Shown here one piece after another: positions 1 to 6,949 of a DNA stretch of 18,513 bases. The first letter of the stretch is position 1, and each line of letters opens with the position of its first letter. The DNA lies in NCBI GenBank assembly GCA_017420455.1, contig JAFOJB010000588.1, positions 1 through 18,513 of the forward strand. The letters run 5' to 3'. Both the position numbers and the translations under genes were made by a program. Source of the DNA: Blautia sp. (GTDB lineage: Bacteria > Bacillota > Clostridia > Lachnospirales > Lachnospiraceae). The notes under the pieces are model-generated. The model was not told the DNA's origin. It saw only the letters and a list, made by a program, of their open reading frames with translations, and made no database searches.

Positions 1-1
1 G

Positions 2-118
2 GATCTGCTGGACTGCGGCTCCTATGCAGGCGCCAGGGAAAAGGGACTTGTAAGGATGGAAGGAAAGGACTATGTCGTGCAGGATGGAGATGTGATCCTT
101 TTCAGGTTTAATGTATAA
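2..118 (+). CDS. ychF: YchF/EngD family ATPase, C-terminal end (partial)
   Basis: Only the last 38 codons are inside the window; the gene enters from the left edge and stops at TAA 116-118. The tail contains [17 protein letters not shown] and ends F-R-F-N-V. This matches the TGS-like C-terminus of the YchF (Obg-related, redox-sensitive ATPase) family, whose members usually end in the same F-R-F-N-V sequence. YchF proteins bind ATP in preference to GTP and associate with ribosomes. The ATPase domain lies outside the window, so the assignment rests on the tail alone. lgt follows 15 bases later, so the two may be cotranscribed. Confidence 0.8.
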   Translation, partial: DLLDCGSYAGAREKGLVRMEGKDYVVQDGDVILFRFNV

Positions 119-133
119 GGCCGGGTGAAAAAC

Positions 134-1153
134 ATGACGATTTATTTTCCGAATCTGAATTTCCGGGTTGTCGATGTACCTCAGGGCTTCCGGATCTTCG
201 GCTTTCCCTTCTCCATGTTCGGAGTGCTTCTTGCCGCCGGAATCGTGCTGGGAGTGATCGTGACGCTCTTCCGCGCCCAGAGAAGAAATGTCAATCCCAA
301 CCATTGTCTGGGAATGATCATCTTTTCCCTGATCGGAGGCGTCATCGGAGGACGTGCCCTTTATGTAGCCTGCTACTGGGAGATGTTCCGGGATGATGTT
401 ATGAAGATCCTGGATATCCGGGGAGGCGGCATGGCATTTTACGGAAGCCTGTTCGGGGGGATCTTTTTCGGTCTCCTCTACTGTGCCTTTGCCGGCCAGT
501 CCTTCCTGGAGCTGGCCGATACCATAACGCCGGGGCTGGTTCTGGGCCAGGCGGTGGCGCGATGGGGAGATTTTTTCATGCTGCAGTCCTTTGGAGAATA
601 TACCAGCAGCCCTCTGGCAATGCAGCTTCCCCTTTCCGCGGTGCGTTCCGCAGAGGTGACGGATACCATGCGTGAAAAGCTGGTGACCATAGGAGGGGTA
701 TCCTATATCCAGGCTTCTCCGGTATTTCTGTATGAAAGCGCAGCCTGCCTCCTTCTGTTTTTCTTCCTTCTGGGGAAGAATCCCAGAAAGACCTTTACGG
801 GCGGGATCTTTTTCCGTTATCTGATGTGGTATGGGCTGATCCGGGCCCTGGTGGAATGGTTCCGGACAGACCAGCTGAAGGTGCCCGGCTTCCCCTACGG
901 CATTTCTTTCATCATCTCTGCAGGATTGTTTGTACTCTTCACCCTGGTGGTGCTGATCGAGAATGATATGTATAAAAAGAGATCTGCCCTCAGAAGAGAA
1001 CGGATAGAAAGGCATTATCAGGAGGACGGGCAGCAGGATCTGACCATGGACGAAGAGGAACGCCAGGAAGTGATCCGCGCCATCGGCGAAGAGAGGATGC
1101 GGCAGGAGGAAGGAAAAAAAGCAGCAGCTGATACAGGGAAGATACAATCCTGA
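134..1153 (+). CDS. lgt: Prolipoprotein diacylglyceryl transferase, divergent
   Basis: A polytopic membrane enzyme of about 339 residues. The Lgt family transfers diacylglycerol from phosphatidylglycerol to the lipobox Cys of prolipoproteins. Supporting features are several hydrophobic segments, the block G-G-G-M-A-F-Y-G-S-L-F-G-G (Y103, where E. coli has His103), R143 in A-R-W-G-D-F-F-M, and the late block R-A-L-V-E-W-F-R-T-D-Q. The family signature is G-R-x-(G/A)-N-F-x-N-x-E-x-x-G. Here the usual Gly, both Asn and the Glu are A142, D146, M149 and Q151, so the active site region is divergent. A charged cytoplasmic tail of about 60 residues follows the last membrane segment. ATG 134 is preferred, with weak GGGTGA just upstream; GTG 125 is an in-frame alternative adding three residues. 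It could be a specialised paralog. Confidence 0.85.
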   Translation: MTIYFPNLNFRVVDVPQGFRIFGFPFSMFGVLLAAGIVLGVIVTLFRAQRRNVNPNHCLGMIIFSLIGGVIGGRALYVACYWEMFRDDVMKILDIRGGGMAFYGSLFGGIFFGLLYCAFAGQSFLELADTITPGLVLGQAVARWGDFFMLQSFGEYTSSPLAMQLPLSAVRSAEVTDTMREKLVTIGGVSYIQASPVFLYESAACLLLFFFLLGKNPRKTFTGGIFFRYLMWYGLIRALVEWFRTDQLKVPGFPYGISFIISAGLFVLFTLVVLIENDMYKKRSALRRERIERHYQEDGQQDLTMDEEERQEVIRAIGEERMRQEEGKKAAADTGKIQS

Positions 1154-1202
1154 CATAAAAAACAGACCGAAGGGTCGGAAAAAATAGAGAAATTGCACAA
1201 TA

Positions 1203-1241
1203 AGCCGAAGTCTTTCCCCGCCGGAGGGAAATGCTTCGGCT
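1203..1241 (+). terminator. Hairpin terminator after lgt
   Basis: AGCCGAAG (1203-1210) pairs perfectly with CTTCGGCT (1234-1241). Inside it, CTTTCCC-type bases pair with GGGAAA around a CGCCGGA-type loop. A U-rich but interrupted tail (CTTGTTGTT) follows, so termination is likely but may not be complete. Confidence 0.6.
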
Positions 1242-1408
1242 CTTGTTGTTAGATTGACGAAAACAAGACGTTGCCGGAAAAAAAATCCTGTATACCATAT
1301 CTGGTAAAAATAACAGGAATCCTTTCTTTTTTTTTCGATTTTTAAGGAATGAGGTGAAAAATCATATTGTGTATTTCCACCGAAAATAAAAAAACTCCCC
1401 TATCAGCC
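1242..1408. other. Non-coding AT-rich spacer upstream of the mraZ promoter
   Basis: I see no credible gene in this stretch. It holds an imperfect hairpin in which TCCTGT (1286-1291) pairs with ACAGGA (1313-1318) and TACC (1293-1296) pairs with GGTA (1303-1306). A T-rich run follows at about 1321-1334, so it could act as a second terminator isolating the dcw cluster. A-tracts near 1370-1395 lie just upstream of the mraZ promoter and could act as an UP-like element. Confidence 0.4.
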
Positions 1409-1437
1409 TTGTTTTTTCCGGAGGGATGCGGTATTAT
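1409..1437 (+). promoter_or_regulatory. Predicted sigma-A promoter of the dcw cluster
   Basis: A weak -35 (TTGTTT, 1409-1414) and a good -10 (TATTAT, 1432-1437) are separated by 17 nt. Transcription would start near 1444, directly before the MraZ boxes and about 118 nt upstream of mraZ. The weak -35 would suit a regulated promoter. Confidence 0.55.
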
Positions 1438-1446
1438 TATTACACC

Positions 1447-1496
1447 AAAGTGGTAGAAAGTGGAGAAAAGTGGTGGCAAATGGAGGACTAGTGGAG
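1447..1496 (+). promoter_or_regulatory. MraZ box array, five decamer repeats
   Basis: Five direct repeats with GTGG-type cores lie at 1450, 1460, 1470, 1480 (ATGG) and 1491, a spacing of 10, 10, 10 and 11 nt. The units read AAAGTGGTAG, AAAGTGGAGA, AAAGTGGTGG, CAAATGGAGG and ACTAGTGGAG. MraZ family proteins are known to bind short G-rich direct repeats on a helical-turn spacing upstream of their own gene, and mraZ follows here. The array sits after the predicted -10, so bound MraZ would obstruct initiation or early elongation. Confidence 0.75.
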
Positions 1497-1561
1497 AAGA
1501 AAACCATTTTACACCCAGGGTGCGAAGGGGAGTTTCGCATACCGGAGAGTAGGTGAGTCAC

Positions 1562-1993
1562 ATGTTCATGGGGCAGTTCAGTCACTCGATCGATGCGAAG
1601 GGGCGTCTGATCATTCCGACCAGGTTCCGGGAGCTTTTAGGGGAAGAGTTCGTGATGACAAAAGGGTTGGATGGCTGTCTTTATATATTTCCCATGAACG
1701 CGTGGGAGGAATTCGAAACGAAACTGCGTAAACTGCCGCTTACCAACAAGGATGCGAGAGCCTTTTCCCGTTTCTTTGTGTCCGGCGCAACACCATGCGA
1801 GTTTGACAAGCAGGGAAGAATTCTGGTTCCGCAGCCATTGCGGGAGTTTGCCTGTCTGGACAAGGATGTTGTCGTGTCCGGAAACCTGGAGCGTATTGAA
1901 GTCTGGGACAAGGAAAAATGGATAGCTGCGGATGCTGCACAGGATATGGATAATGTTGCGGAGAATCTGCAGGGACTGGGAATCGATATCTGA
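1562..1993 (+). CDS. mraZ: Transcriptional regulator / division protein MraZ
   Basis: A protein of about 143 residues with two tandem AbrB-like SpoVT/MraZ domains. The first holds M-F-M-G and D-A-K-G-R-L-I-I-P near the N-terminus; the second holds D-K-Q-G-R-I-L-V-P, with A-R-A-F-S-R-F-F-V-S-G-A between them. The paired D-x-K/Q-G-R motifs are the family hallmark. MraZ assembles into rings and controls the dcw promoter through the decamer repeats upstream. ATG 1562 fits the usual M-F-M-G start and has AGGTGA (1551-1556) at 5 nt; GTG 1553 would add three residues. A small hairpin (TGCGAA 1521-1526 with TTCGCA 1534-1539) lies in the leader just before the ribosome site and might influence translation. 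It is the first gene of the cluster, followed by rsmH. Confidence 0.96.
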   Translation: MFMGQFSHSIDAKGRLIIPTRFRELLGEEFVMTKGLDGCLYIFPMNAWEEFETKLRKLPLTNKDARAFSRFFVSGATPCEFDKQGRILVPQPLREFACLDKDVVVSGNLERIEVWDKEKWIAADAAQDMDNVAENLQGLGIDI

Positions 1994-2028
1994 AACGCTA
2001 AGGAAAAGTGATCCAACAGGAGAATGAA

Positions 2029-2961
2029 ATGGAGTTCAGACACCAATCTGTACTGCTTGAAGAAACCATTCGCGGTCTTAGGATTAAGCCGGACGGTATC
2101 TATGTGGACGGCACTTTGGGAGGCGCAGGGCACGCATACCATGTATGCAGCCAACTTTCTGCCAGGGGGAGATTAATTGGCATAGATCAAGACCAGGACG
2201 CAATAATTGCTGCGGGTCAGAGACTGGCTTCTTTTACACAGGCCAAGATCGTCCGCAGCAATTATTGTTACATGGCAAGGGAGCTTTCGGCTCTGGGAAT
2301 CAAGAAGGTAGATGGAATCCTCCTGGACCTGGGGGTTTCCTCCTACCAGCTGGATAACGCTGAGAGAGGGTTCTCCTATCGGGAGGACGCCCCTCTGGAC
2401 ATGCGGATGGACCAGAGAAACAGCCGGACGGCTTACGATATCATTAATGAATATCCGGAATCTGAACTGTACCGGGTCATCCGGGACTACGGAGAGGACA
2501 GGTTCGCGAAAAATATAGCAAAACACATCGTCATGGAGAGGGAAAAAAAGCCGGTCGCTACCACAGGGGAGCTTTCGGAGATCATCTCCCGCGCGATTCC
2601 CAGGAAGATCCAGGCTACGGGAGGACATCCTGCCAAAAGGACCTTCCAGGCAATCAGGATCGAGCTGAACCAGGAGCTTACCGTGCTCCGGGAGTCCCTG
2701 GATACCATGATCGATCTTTTAAACCCGGAGGGAAGGCTGTGCATCATCACCTTTCATTCCCTGGAGGACCGGATCGTCAAGAACTGTTTTCGCAAGGCGG
2801 AATCGCCCTGTACATGTCCTCCGTCTTTTCCGGTCTGTGTGTGCGGGAATAAGCCGAAGGGAAGGGTGATCACGAAGAAACCCATCCTGCCCTCGGAAGA
2901 AGAACAGGAGAGGAACCCGCGGTCAAAGAGCGCGAAGCTGCGGATTTTTGAACGCATGTAG
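2029..2961 (+). CDS. rsmH: 16S rRNA (cytosine(1402)-N(4))-methyltransferase
   Basis: About 310 residues, the normal family length. RsmH (MraW) uses SAM to N4-methylate C1402 in the 16S rRNA decoding centre. Visible motifs are the SAM loop D-G-T-L-G-G-A-G-H (residues 27-35), I-G-I-D-Q-D following strand 2, [27 protein letters not shown], and [12 protein letters not shown]. The C-terminus has the usual Cys-rich C-x-C-P-P-x-F-P-x-C-x-C-G patch and basic tail. ATG 2029 is chosen for AGGAG (2018-2022) at 6 nt and the canonical M-E-F-x-H-x-S-V-L-L start; GTG 2008 would add seven residues. It lies 35 nt after mraZ, as in most dcw clusters. Confidence 0.97.
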   Translation: MEFRHQSVLLEETIRGLRIKPDGIYVDGTLGGAGHAYHVCSQLSARGRLIGIDQDQDAIIAAGQRLASFTQAKIVRSNYCYMARELSALGIKKVDGILLDLGVSSYQLDNAERGFSYREDAPLDMRMDQRNSRTAYDIINEYPESELYRVIRDYGEDRFAKNIAKHIVMEREKKPVATTGELSEIISRAIPRKIQATGGHPAKRTFQAIRIELNQELTVLRESLDTMIDLLNPEGRLCIITFHSLEDRIVKNCFRKAESPCTCPPSFPVCVCGNKPKGRVITKKPILPSEEEQERNPRSKSAKLRIFERM

Positions 2962-3020
2962 GAAATAAAAGGGTTAAATGTCCTTTTACACGGGAATTCT
3001 ATATGGAAAGGAGCGGAGAG

Positions 3021-3557
3021 ATGTCGGTACAGAGCAGGACTTCCAACGGAAGAAAGAGCGCGAAAAGCAGAAGCGGAAGAGCCTCCGCTTCTTATGGGAG
3101 CAGGACATATCTGGAGGGAAATGCTGTCAGGAAGGTACGTGAGAGAACCATCTATGAGGATGCCCCCGGTACCAGGGAACCTGTCCTCCAGGAGGCAAAG
3201 CTCAGCGAGGCGGCAAAGAGAAACCGGGAAAGGGCGAACGGCATCGGCAGAGGGTTTGTACTGTTCCTGGTCGTCATCTCTGTCGCGATCTGCTTTTTCT
3301 GCATCAATTACCTGAAGCTTCAGACCCAGATCACCGCGTACAAAAAGACGGTCGCCCAGAAGGAGTCCGAACTGACCCAGATCAGGGAAGACAATGATGC
3401 ATATTACGGCCAGGTCATCTCAGGAGTCGACCTGAACGCCATAAAGAAGACCGCCATCGGAAAGCTGGGGATGCGTTACCCCCAGGAAAATCAGATCGTC
3501 TATTATGAGACGGAAGGCAGAAGCTACGTCCGTCAGTTCCAGGATATTCCGGATTAA
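3021..3557 (+). CDS. ftsL: FtsL-like septum protein
   Basis: A bitopic membrane protein of about 178 residues. A basic, Ser/Arg-rich cytoplasmic region of about 75 residues is followed by one transmembrane helix (about 79-98, F-V-L-F-L-V-V-I-S-V-A-I-C-F-F-C). After it comes an extracellular coiled-coil segment (K-L-Q-T-Q-I-T-A-Y-K...E-S-E-L-T-Q-I) and the late block L-G-M-R-Y-P-Q-E-N-Q-I-V-Y-Y. This architecture and the rsmH-ftsL-pbp position identify the FtsL/DivIC-type subunit that pairs with DivIB and activates the septal synthase. Sequence conservation in this family is low, so the call rests on topology and context. ATG 3021 has AAAGGAG (3007-3013) at 7 nt; ATG 3003 would add six residues. 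The cytoplasmic region is long compared with B. subtilis FtsL. Confidence 0.8.
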   Translation: MSVQSRTSNGRKSAKSRSGRASASYGSRTYLEGNAVRKVRERTIYEDAPGTREPVLQEAKLSEAAKRNRERANGIGRGFVLFLVVISVAICFFCINYLKLQTQITAYKKTVAQKESELTQIREDNDAYYGQVISGVDLNAIKKTAIGKLGMRYPQENQIVYYETEGRSYVRQFQDIPD

Positions 3558-3568
3558 ACGGAGGCTGC

Positions 3569-3596
3569 CTCTGTACAGAAACAGATCTGTACAGAG
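3569..3596. promoter_or_regulatory. 10-bp perfect inverted repeat upstream of the PBP gene
   Basis: CTCTGTACAG (3569-3578) and CTGTACAG plus AG (3587-3596) are exact inverted repeats around an 8-nt loop. No U-run follows, so it is not a normal intrinsic terminator. Each arm contains the palindrome CTGTACAG, which recurs upstream of ftsZ at 9942-9949. It may be an operator or an mRNA processing or stability hairpin. Confidence 0.5.
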
Positions 3597-3613
3597 CCTG
3601 ATCTGCCCCTGAT

Positions 3614-3641
3614 CTTCCATAGAAGTTCTTCCATAGAAGTT
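3614..3641. repeat. 14-bp exact tandem duplication
   Basis: CTTCCATAGAAGTT occurs twice head to tail (3614-3627 and 3628-3641), ending just before the ribosome site (GAGAGGG) of the PBP gene. It looks like a recent slippage duplication. Confidence 0.85.
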
Positions 3642-3654
3642 TTGAGAGGGAAAA

Positions 3655-5937
3655 ATGGATACCAGAAGAAAAAAGCTTCGAAAAAAACCCAGAAAAACAA
3701 ACAGGAAAGCAGTCAGCAAAAGAAACGCAGTCAGCAAAAGAAACGCTTCCACGGAGCGTGGATTCAACATGAGCATGAAAACAAAGCTGGTGGTACTATT
3801 TGTGATAGTGCTGCTGGCTTTAATCCTTTTGATGGGAAAGATCACCGTGATCATTTCCACGAACGGCGCCAGATACAAAAAACAGGTAATGAGCCAGGCC
3901 CAGCAGAAGTATGAAAGCCGGGTGCTTCCGGCCAGAAGAGGGGATATCTATGACCGGAACGGAAACATCCTGGCCACAAGCAATAAGGTATACAATGTGA
4001 TCCTGGACTGCAAGGTGGTAAACAGCGACCCGGATTTTGTGGAACCCACCATCCGGGCTCTGACAGAGGTCATGGGGATCAGCGAGGATGATATCCGGAA
4101 AAGGCTCACCGATGAGGATACCAGAAACAGCCAGTATCAGATCATCAAAAGACAGCTGTCCATGGATGACAAGCGTTCCTTCGAAGAATACTGCGATACT
4201 TCTCCGGAGAGCGGTCTTTCCGATACCCAGAAGGCGGAACGGAAAAACATCAAAGGAATCTGGTTTGAAGAGGATTATCTGCGCATCTATCCGTATAAGG
4301 AAGCAGCCTGCGATACCATTGGCTTTACCCTTTCCAGGGACACCGCGGACATCGGCCTGGAGAGTTATTACAACAGCACCCTTATGGGAATAGACGGCAG
4401 ACAGTACGGATATTTCAACGGGGAAGCGGATGTAGAACAGACCATCATTGACGCCACGAACGGCATGTCCATTGAGACAACGCTGGATATCGATATCCAG
4501 AAGATCGTGGAAAAATATGTGAACGCGTTCAACACCCGTATAGGAGCAAAGCATGTGGGAGTCATCGTGCAGAAGCCTTCTACCGGGGAAATTCTGGCCA
4601 TGGACGGCGGGGACAGGTACGACCTGAACGACCCGAGAAGGCTGGAAAGCCTTTATTCCGACGAAGAGATCAAAAATATGAACGACGCGGAGACGGTGGA
4701 AGCGCTGAACGAAATGTGGAGCAACTTCTGCGTGATGGAAGCATTTGAACCGGGCTCTGTCGTCAAACCGATCGTGATGGCCTCGGCGCTGGAAAAAGGA
4801 AAGATCGTGGAGTCAGATACCTTCGTCTGCGACGGCTTCCAGAATTACGGAGTAGAGGGGAGCGTAACTACCATCAAATGCGTGGTATATCCCGACTCCC
4901 ACGGGAACCAGACGCTTGGAGATGTGATCGCGAATTCCTGTAATGACGGGATGATGCAGATTGCCGAGAAAATGGGAAGGGAGCAGTTTATCCGGACCCA
5001 GAGCGTCTTCAATTTCGGCAGCAGGACCGGTATCGATCTTCCCAACGAGGCCACCGGCATTATTCATACCGCCGCCACCATGGGAGAGACAGAGCTGGCC
5101 TGCTCCGCCTTCGGGCAGGGCTTCACCTGTACCATGATCCAGGAGCTTAACGCGATGTGCTCCGTTATCAACGGGGGCTATTATTATCAGCCAAGACTCG
5201 TCTCCAGGATCAGGGATTCCAGCAAGGGCGTGGTAAAAACCTATTCCCCCATTCTGATGAAGCAGACCATCTCCGGGAATATTTCGGCAGATGTGCGCAG
5301 CTACATGCAGCTTTCCGTGGAACACGGAACCAGCGCCCAGTCGAAGGTAGAGGGCTACAGCTCCGGAGGAAAGACCGGAACCGCAGAGAAATTCCCCCGT
5401 GGAAACAATAAATACCTGGTTTCCTTTATCGGCTTTGCCCCGGTGGACAATCCGGAGGTCCTGATCTATGTAGTAGTAGACGAGCCCAACGTCGAAGAAC
5501 AGGCCAGCAGTGTTTTTGCCCAGTATATCGGACAGGGAATCCTGCAGGAGCTTCTTCCCTACATGAACATTGATCCGGACGAGGTCAGCGGTTATGTTCC
5601 CACCACGGAAATCTGGGAAGGCTTTCATGGCCTTGTTGACACTGCCAGGGATATTATCGTGGATGTGAACGGCGACCCGCTGGATATCAACGGAAACAGG
5701 GTAGACTGGAACGGGAACCGCATCGACGAAGAGGGTTACATCCTGGATGCCAATGGAAATTATGTATACGACGAGAACGGAATCTATATCAAATCCACGG
5801 CCATGGAAGGACTGGGGAGCCAGGCAGACGGAATCTCCGATACCAATGTTCCCGGCCCGCTGGAGGATGATTCCGACTGGGACGACGGAAATTATGAAAG
5901 TGAAGGCCTGACAAATGAAGAGGCGGGATTCGAATAA
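3655..5937 (+). CDS. Class B penicillin-binding protein, FtsI/SpoVD type
   Basis: A septal peptidoglycan D,D-transpeptidase of 760 residues. A very basic N-terminus of about 38 residues precedes one membrane anchor (about 44-65). The dimerisation domain begins near R-G-D-I-Y-D-R-N-G-N. The transpeptidase domain has S-V-V-K (catalytic S368, K371), S-C-N (428-430) and K-T-G (573-575). No PASTA domain follows. Instead a tail from about residue 640 has six 7-residue D-x-N-G repeats and an acidic end. ATG 3655 has GAGAGGG upstream; internal ATG 3769 would drop the basic region but lacks a well-spaced site. Its place between ftsL and mraY makes it the divisome PBP. Without PASTA domains it is closer to vegetative FtsI than to SpoVD, but I cannot decide from sequence alone, so no symbol is given. 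Confidence 0.93.
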   Translation: MDTRRKKLRKKPRKTNRKAVSKRNAVSKRNASTERGFNMSMKTKLVVLFVIVLLALILLMGKITVIISTNGARYKKQVMSQAQQKYESRVLPARRGDIYDRNGNILATSNKVYNVILDCKVVNSDPDFVEPTIRALTEVMGISEDDIRKRLTDEDTRNSQYQIIKRQLSMDDKRSFEEYCDTSPESGLSDTQKAERKNIKGIWFEEDYLRIYPYKEAACDTIGFTLSRDTADIGLESYYNSTLMGIDGRQYGYFNGEADVEQTIIDATNGMSIETTLDIDIQKIVEKYVNAFNTRIGAKHVGVIVQKPSTGEILAMDGGDRYDLNDPRRLESLYSDEEIKNMNDAETVEALNEMWSNFCVMEAFEPGSVVKPIVMASALEKGKIVESDTFVCDGFQNYGVEGSVTTIKCVVYPDSHGNQTLGDVIANSCNDGMMQIAEKMGREQFIRTQSVFNFGSRTGIDLPNEATGIIHTAATMGETELACSAFGQGFTCTMIQELNAMCSVINGGYYYQPRLVSRIRDSSKGVVKTYSPILMKQTISGNISADVRSYMQLSVEHGTSAQSKVEGYSSGGKTGTAEKFPRGNNKYLVSFIGFAPVDNPEVLIYVVVDEPNVEEQASSVFAQYIGQGILQELLPYMNIDPDEVSGYVPTTEIWEGFHGLVDTARDIIVDVNGDPLDINGNRVDWNGNRIDEEGYILDANGNYVYDENGIYIKSTAMEGLGSQADGISDTNVPGPLEDDSDWDDGNYESEGLTNEEAGFE
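3709..3744 (+). repeat. 18-bp in-frame tandem duplication in the PBP N-terminus
   Basis: GCAGTCAGCAAAAGAAAC occurs twice in tandem (3709-3726, 3727-3744), encoding A-V-S-K-R-N twice in the basic cytoplasmic tail. The exact identity of both copies points to recent duplication, with the frame kept. Confidence 0.9.
5659..5784 (+). repeat. Six 7-residue D-x-N-G repeats in the PBP tail
   Basis: Six 21-nt units start at 5659, 5680, 5701, 5722, 5743 and 5764. They encode VDVNGDP, LDINGNR, VDWNGNR, IDEEGYI, LDANGNY and VYDENGI. The pattern is (V/L/I)-D-x-(N/E)-G-x-x, with the last unit out of register by one residue. The DNA copies differ, so the repeat is old or selected at protein level. It lies after the transpeptidase domain, on the cell wall side of the membrane. 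Confidence 0.85.
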
Positions 5938-5976
5938 GAACGCCCCTTCTGAAGCTTTGGGCCGAAGGAGAAAAAA

Positions 5977-6933
5977 ATGGACAAAAGAGCAATTATATCT
6001 GCATTGATCGCATTCGTGGTGAGCGCCATGATCGGACCTGTAGTGATCCCCTTTCTCAGAAGGCTGAAAATGGGACAGACAGAGAGGGAGGACGGAGTGC
6101 AGGCTCATCTGAAGAAGGCAGGAACTCCCACCATGGGAGGAGTCGTTTTCCTTGGCGGAATTCTGGCGGCGTCTGCTGCAAGCGCCTTCTATGCGCCGAA
6201 AATCCTGCCGGTCCTTCTGCTGACCATGGGATTCGGCATCATAGGCTTTGTGGACGATTATCTGAAGGTGGTGAAGCACCGCTCGGACGGGCTGTACCCG
6301 CGGCAGAAATTCGCCCTTCAGGTGGCGGTGACCGCAGTTTTCGCCATCTACCTGATCTTCTTTACGGATGTACCCCTCACCATGAGGATCCCCTTTACCG
6401 GCGGCAGGATGCTGGATATCGGCTATGCAGCGGTTCCGCTTCTGTTTTTCGCAGTGATCGGTACGGTCAACGGGGTGAATTTCACAGACGGCGTGGACGG
6501 GCTTGCTTCCACCGTGACACTGGTGGTCTCTGTTTTCTTTACCATCGCTTCTGTGATACTGAAGGGCGGGATCGAACCCATCACCTGCGCCGTGGGCGGC
6601 GCGCTGCTGGGCTTCCTCTTATTCAACGCCTACCCGGCAAGAGTCTTTATGGGAGACACCGGATCTCTTGCTCTTGGCGGATTTGTGGCAGGAGCAGCCT
6701 ATCTGATGCAGCTGCCTCTCTTCATCCTGCTGATCGGGCTGATCTATCTGGTGGAGGTCCTTTCCGTGATCCTGCAGGTATCCTATTTTAAGGCAACACA
6801 CGGAAAGAGGATTTTCAAAATGGCGCCGATCCATCATCATTTTGAGCTTTCCGGTTTTTCGGAAACCCAGGTGGTAGCTCTGTTTTCCGTTGTCACCGCG
6901 GTTATGTGCATGATCGGGCTGCTGGCTCTTTAA
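5977..6933 (+). CDS. mraY: Phospho-N-acetylmuramoyl-pentapeptide-transferase
   Basis: A polytopic membrane enzyme of 318 residues that makes lipid I by moving phospho-MurNAc-pentapeptide from UDP to undecaprenyl phosphate. Family motifs are clear: H-L-K-K-A-G-T-P-T-M-G-G near residue 44, the Mg-binding aspartate pair D93-D94 in G-F-V-D-D-Y-L-K, N-F-T-D-G-V-D-G-L-A, N-A-Y-P-A-R-V-F-M-G-D-T-G-S, and the H-H-H-F-E-L-S-G loop near the C-terminus. Length and about ten hydrophobic segments are typical. Start ATG 5977 has GAAGGAG (5964-5970) at 6 nt. It lies 39 nt after the PBP gene and 16 nt before murD, so the three are almost certainly cotranscribed. Confidence 0.98.
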   Translation: MDKRAIISALIAFVVSAMIGPVVIPFLRRLKMGQTEREDGVQAHLKKAGTPTMGGVVFLGGILAASAASAFYAPKILPVLLLTMGFGIIGFVDDYLKVVKHRSDGLYPRQKFALQVAVTAVFAIYLIFFTDVPLTMRIPFTGGRMLDIGYAAVPLLFFAVIGTVNGVNFTDGVDGLASTVTLVVSVFFTIASVILKGGIEPITCAVGGALLGFLLFNAYPARVFMGDTGSLALGGFVAGAAYLMQLPLFILLIGLIYLVEVLSVILQVSYFKATHGKRIFKMAPIHHHFELSGFSETQVVALFSVVTAVMCMIGLLAL

Positions 6934-6949
6934 AGGGGGATTGGTCTAC

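Noticed and set aside
4813..6279. Minus-strand open frame of 488 codons opposite the PBP and mraY genes
   Set aside because: It runs across two well-identified genes and their spacer and has no recognisable motif; a shadow of biased codon use.
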